From Nitrospirota bacterium (lineage in GTDB: Bacteria; Nitrospirota; Nitrospiria; Nitrospirales; UBA8639), in contig JAOUGQ010000203.1 in the NCBI GenBank assembly GCA_029865515.1, positions 1 through 5,642 of the forward strand: 5,642 nt of DNA. Reading direction: 5' to 3'. Position 1 is the first letter of the stretch, and each line of letters begins with the position of its first letter. The notes beneath the pieces are model-generated. The model was given only the letters and a program-made list of their open reading frames with translations, had not been told where the DNA came from and made no database searches. This document shows, one piece after another, positions 5,640-5,642 of this stretch. Position numbers and translations under genes: made by a program.

Positions 5640-5642
5640 CAC

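Noticed and set aside
5016..5642. Long minus-strand open frame opposite atpB
   Set aside because: It is a shadow of a highly conserved + strand gene; its translation is rich in charged and His residues with no recognisable domain.

Overview
The window carries the front half of an N-type (alternative, F-type-related) ATPase operon, read entirely on the + strand, preceded by a cation:proton antiporter gene and the 3' part of a universal stress protein gene. The gene order beta, epsilon, AtpQ, AtpR, subunit a is the signature of N-ATPase operons (atpDCQRBEFAG). It differs from the housekeeping F-ATPase order, in which subunit a comes first and beta and epsilon last. The window ends just after the ribosome binding site of the next gene, expected to be atpE (c subunit). 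The subunits b, alpha and gamma should lie downstream, outside view.

Layout: 2-544, UspA-like protein, cut at its 5' end by the window edge. 545-976, about 430 bases with no gene I can support, holding several short dyad symmetries, including a perfect palindrome just before the antiporter. 995-2197, a PF00999-type antiporter with an Asp-Asp pair typical of electrogenic exchangers. 2198-2366, a leader with three consecutive perfect inverted repeats ahead of atpD. 2367-5612, atpD, atpC, atpQ, atpR and atpB, packed with a 15-base gap and then overlaps of 8, 8 and 11 bases, except for a 29-base gap before the expected atpE.

How the genes may work together: N-ATPases are accessory, horizontally spread enzymes found next to an ordinary F-ATPase in many bacteria and some archaea. 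They are usually thought to act as ATP-driven ion pumps, often of Na+. An antiporter that swaps Na+ (or K+) for H+ directly upstream suggests a local ion-homeostasis module, and the stress protein fits a salt, pH or energy-stress theme. The coupling ion cannot be decided here, because the c subunit that sets it is outside the window.

Organism: a bacterium of moderately high GC with Shine-Dalgarno-led genes. The ATPase genes look somewhat richer in GC than the upstream region (by eye, not computed). N-ATPase operons occur in Nitrospirota, Planctomycetes, Proteobacteria, Cyanobacteria and others. A Nitrospira-like host is possible but the sequence alone does not prove it. I see no RNA genes, CRISPR array, insertion sequence or phage gene.
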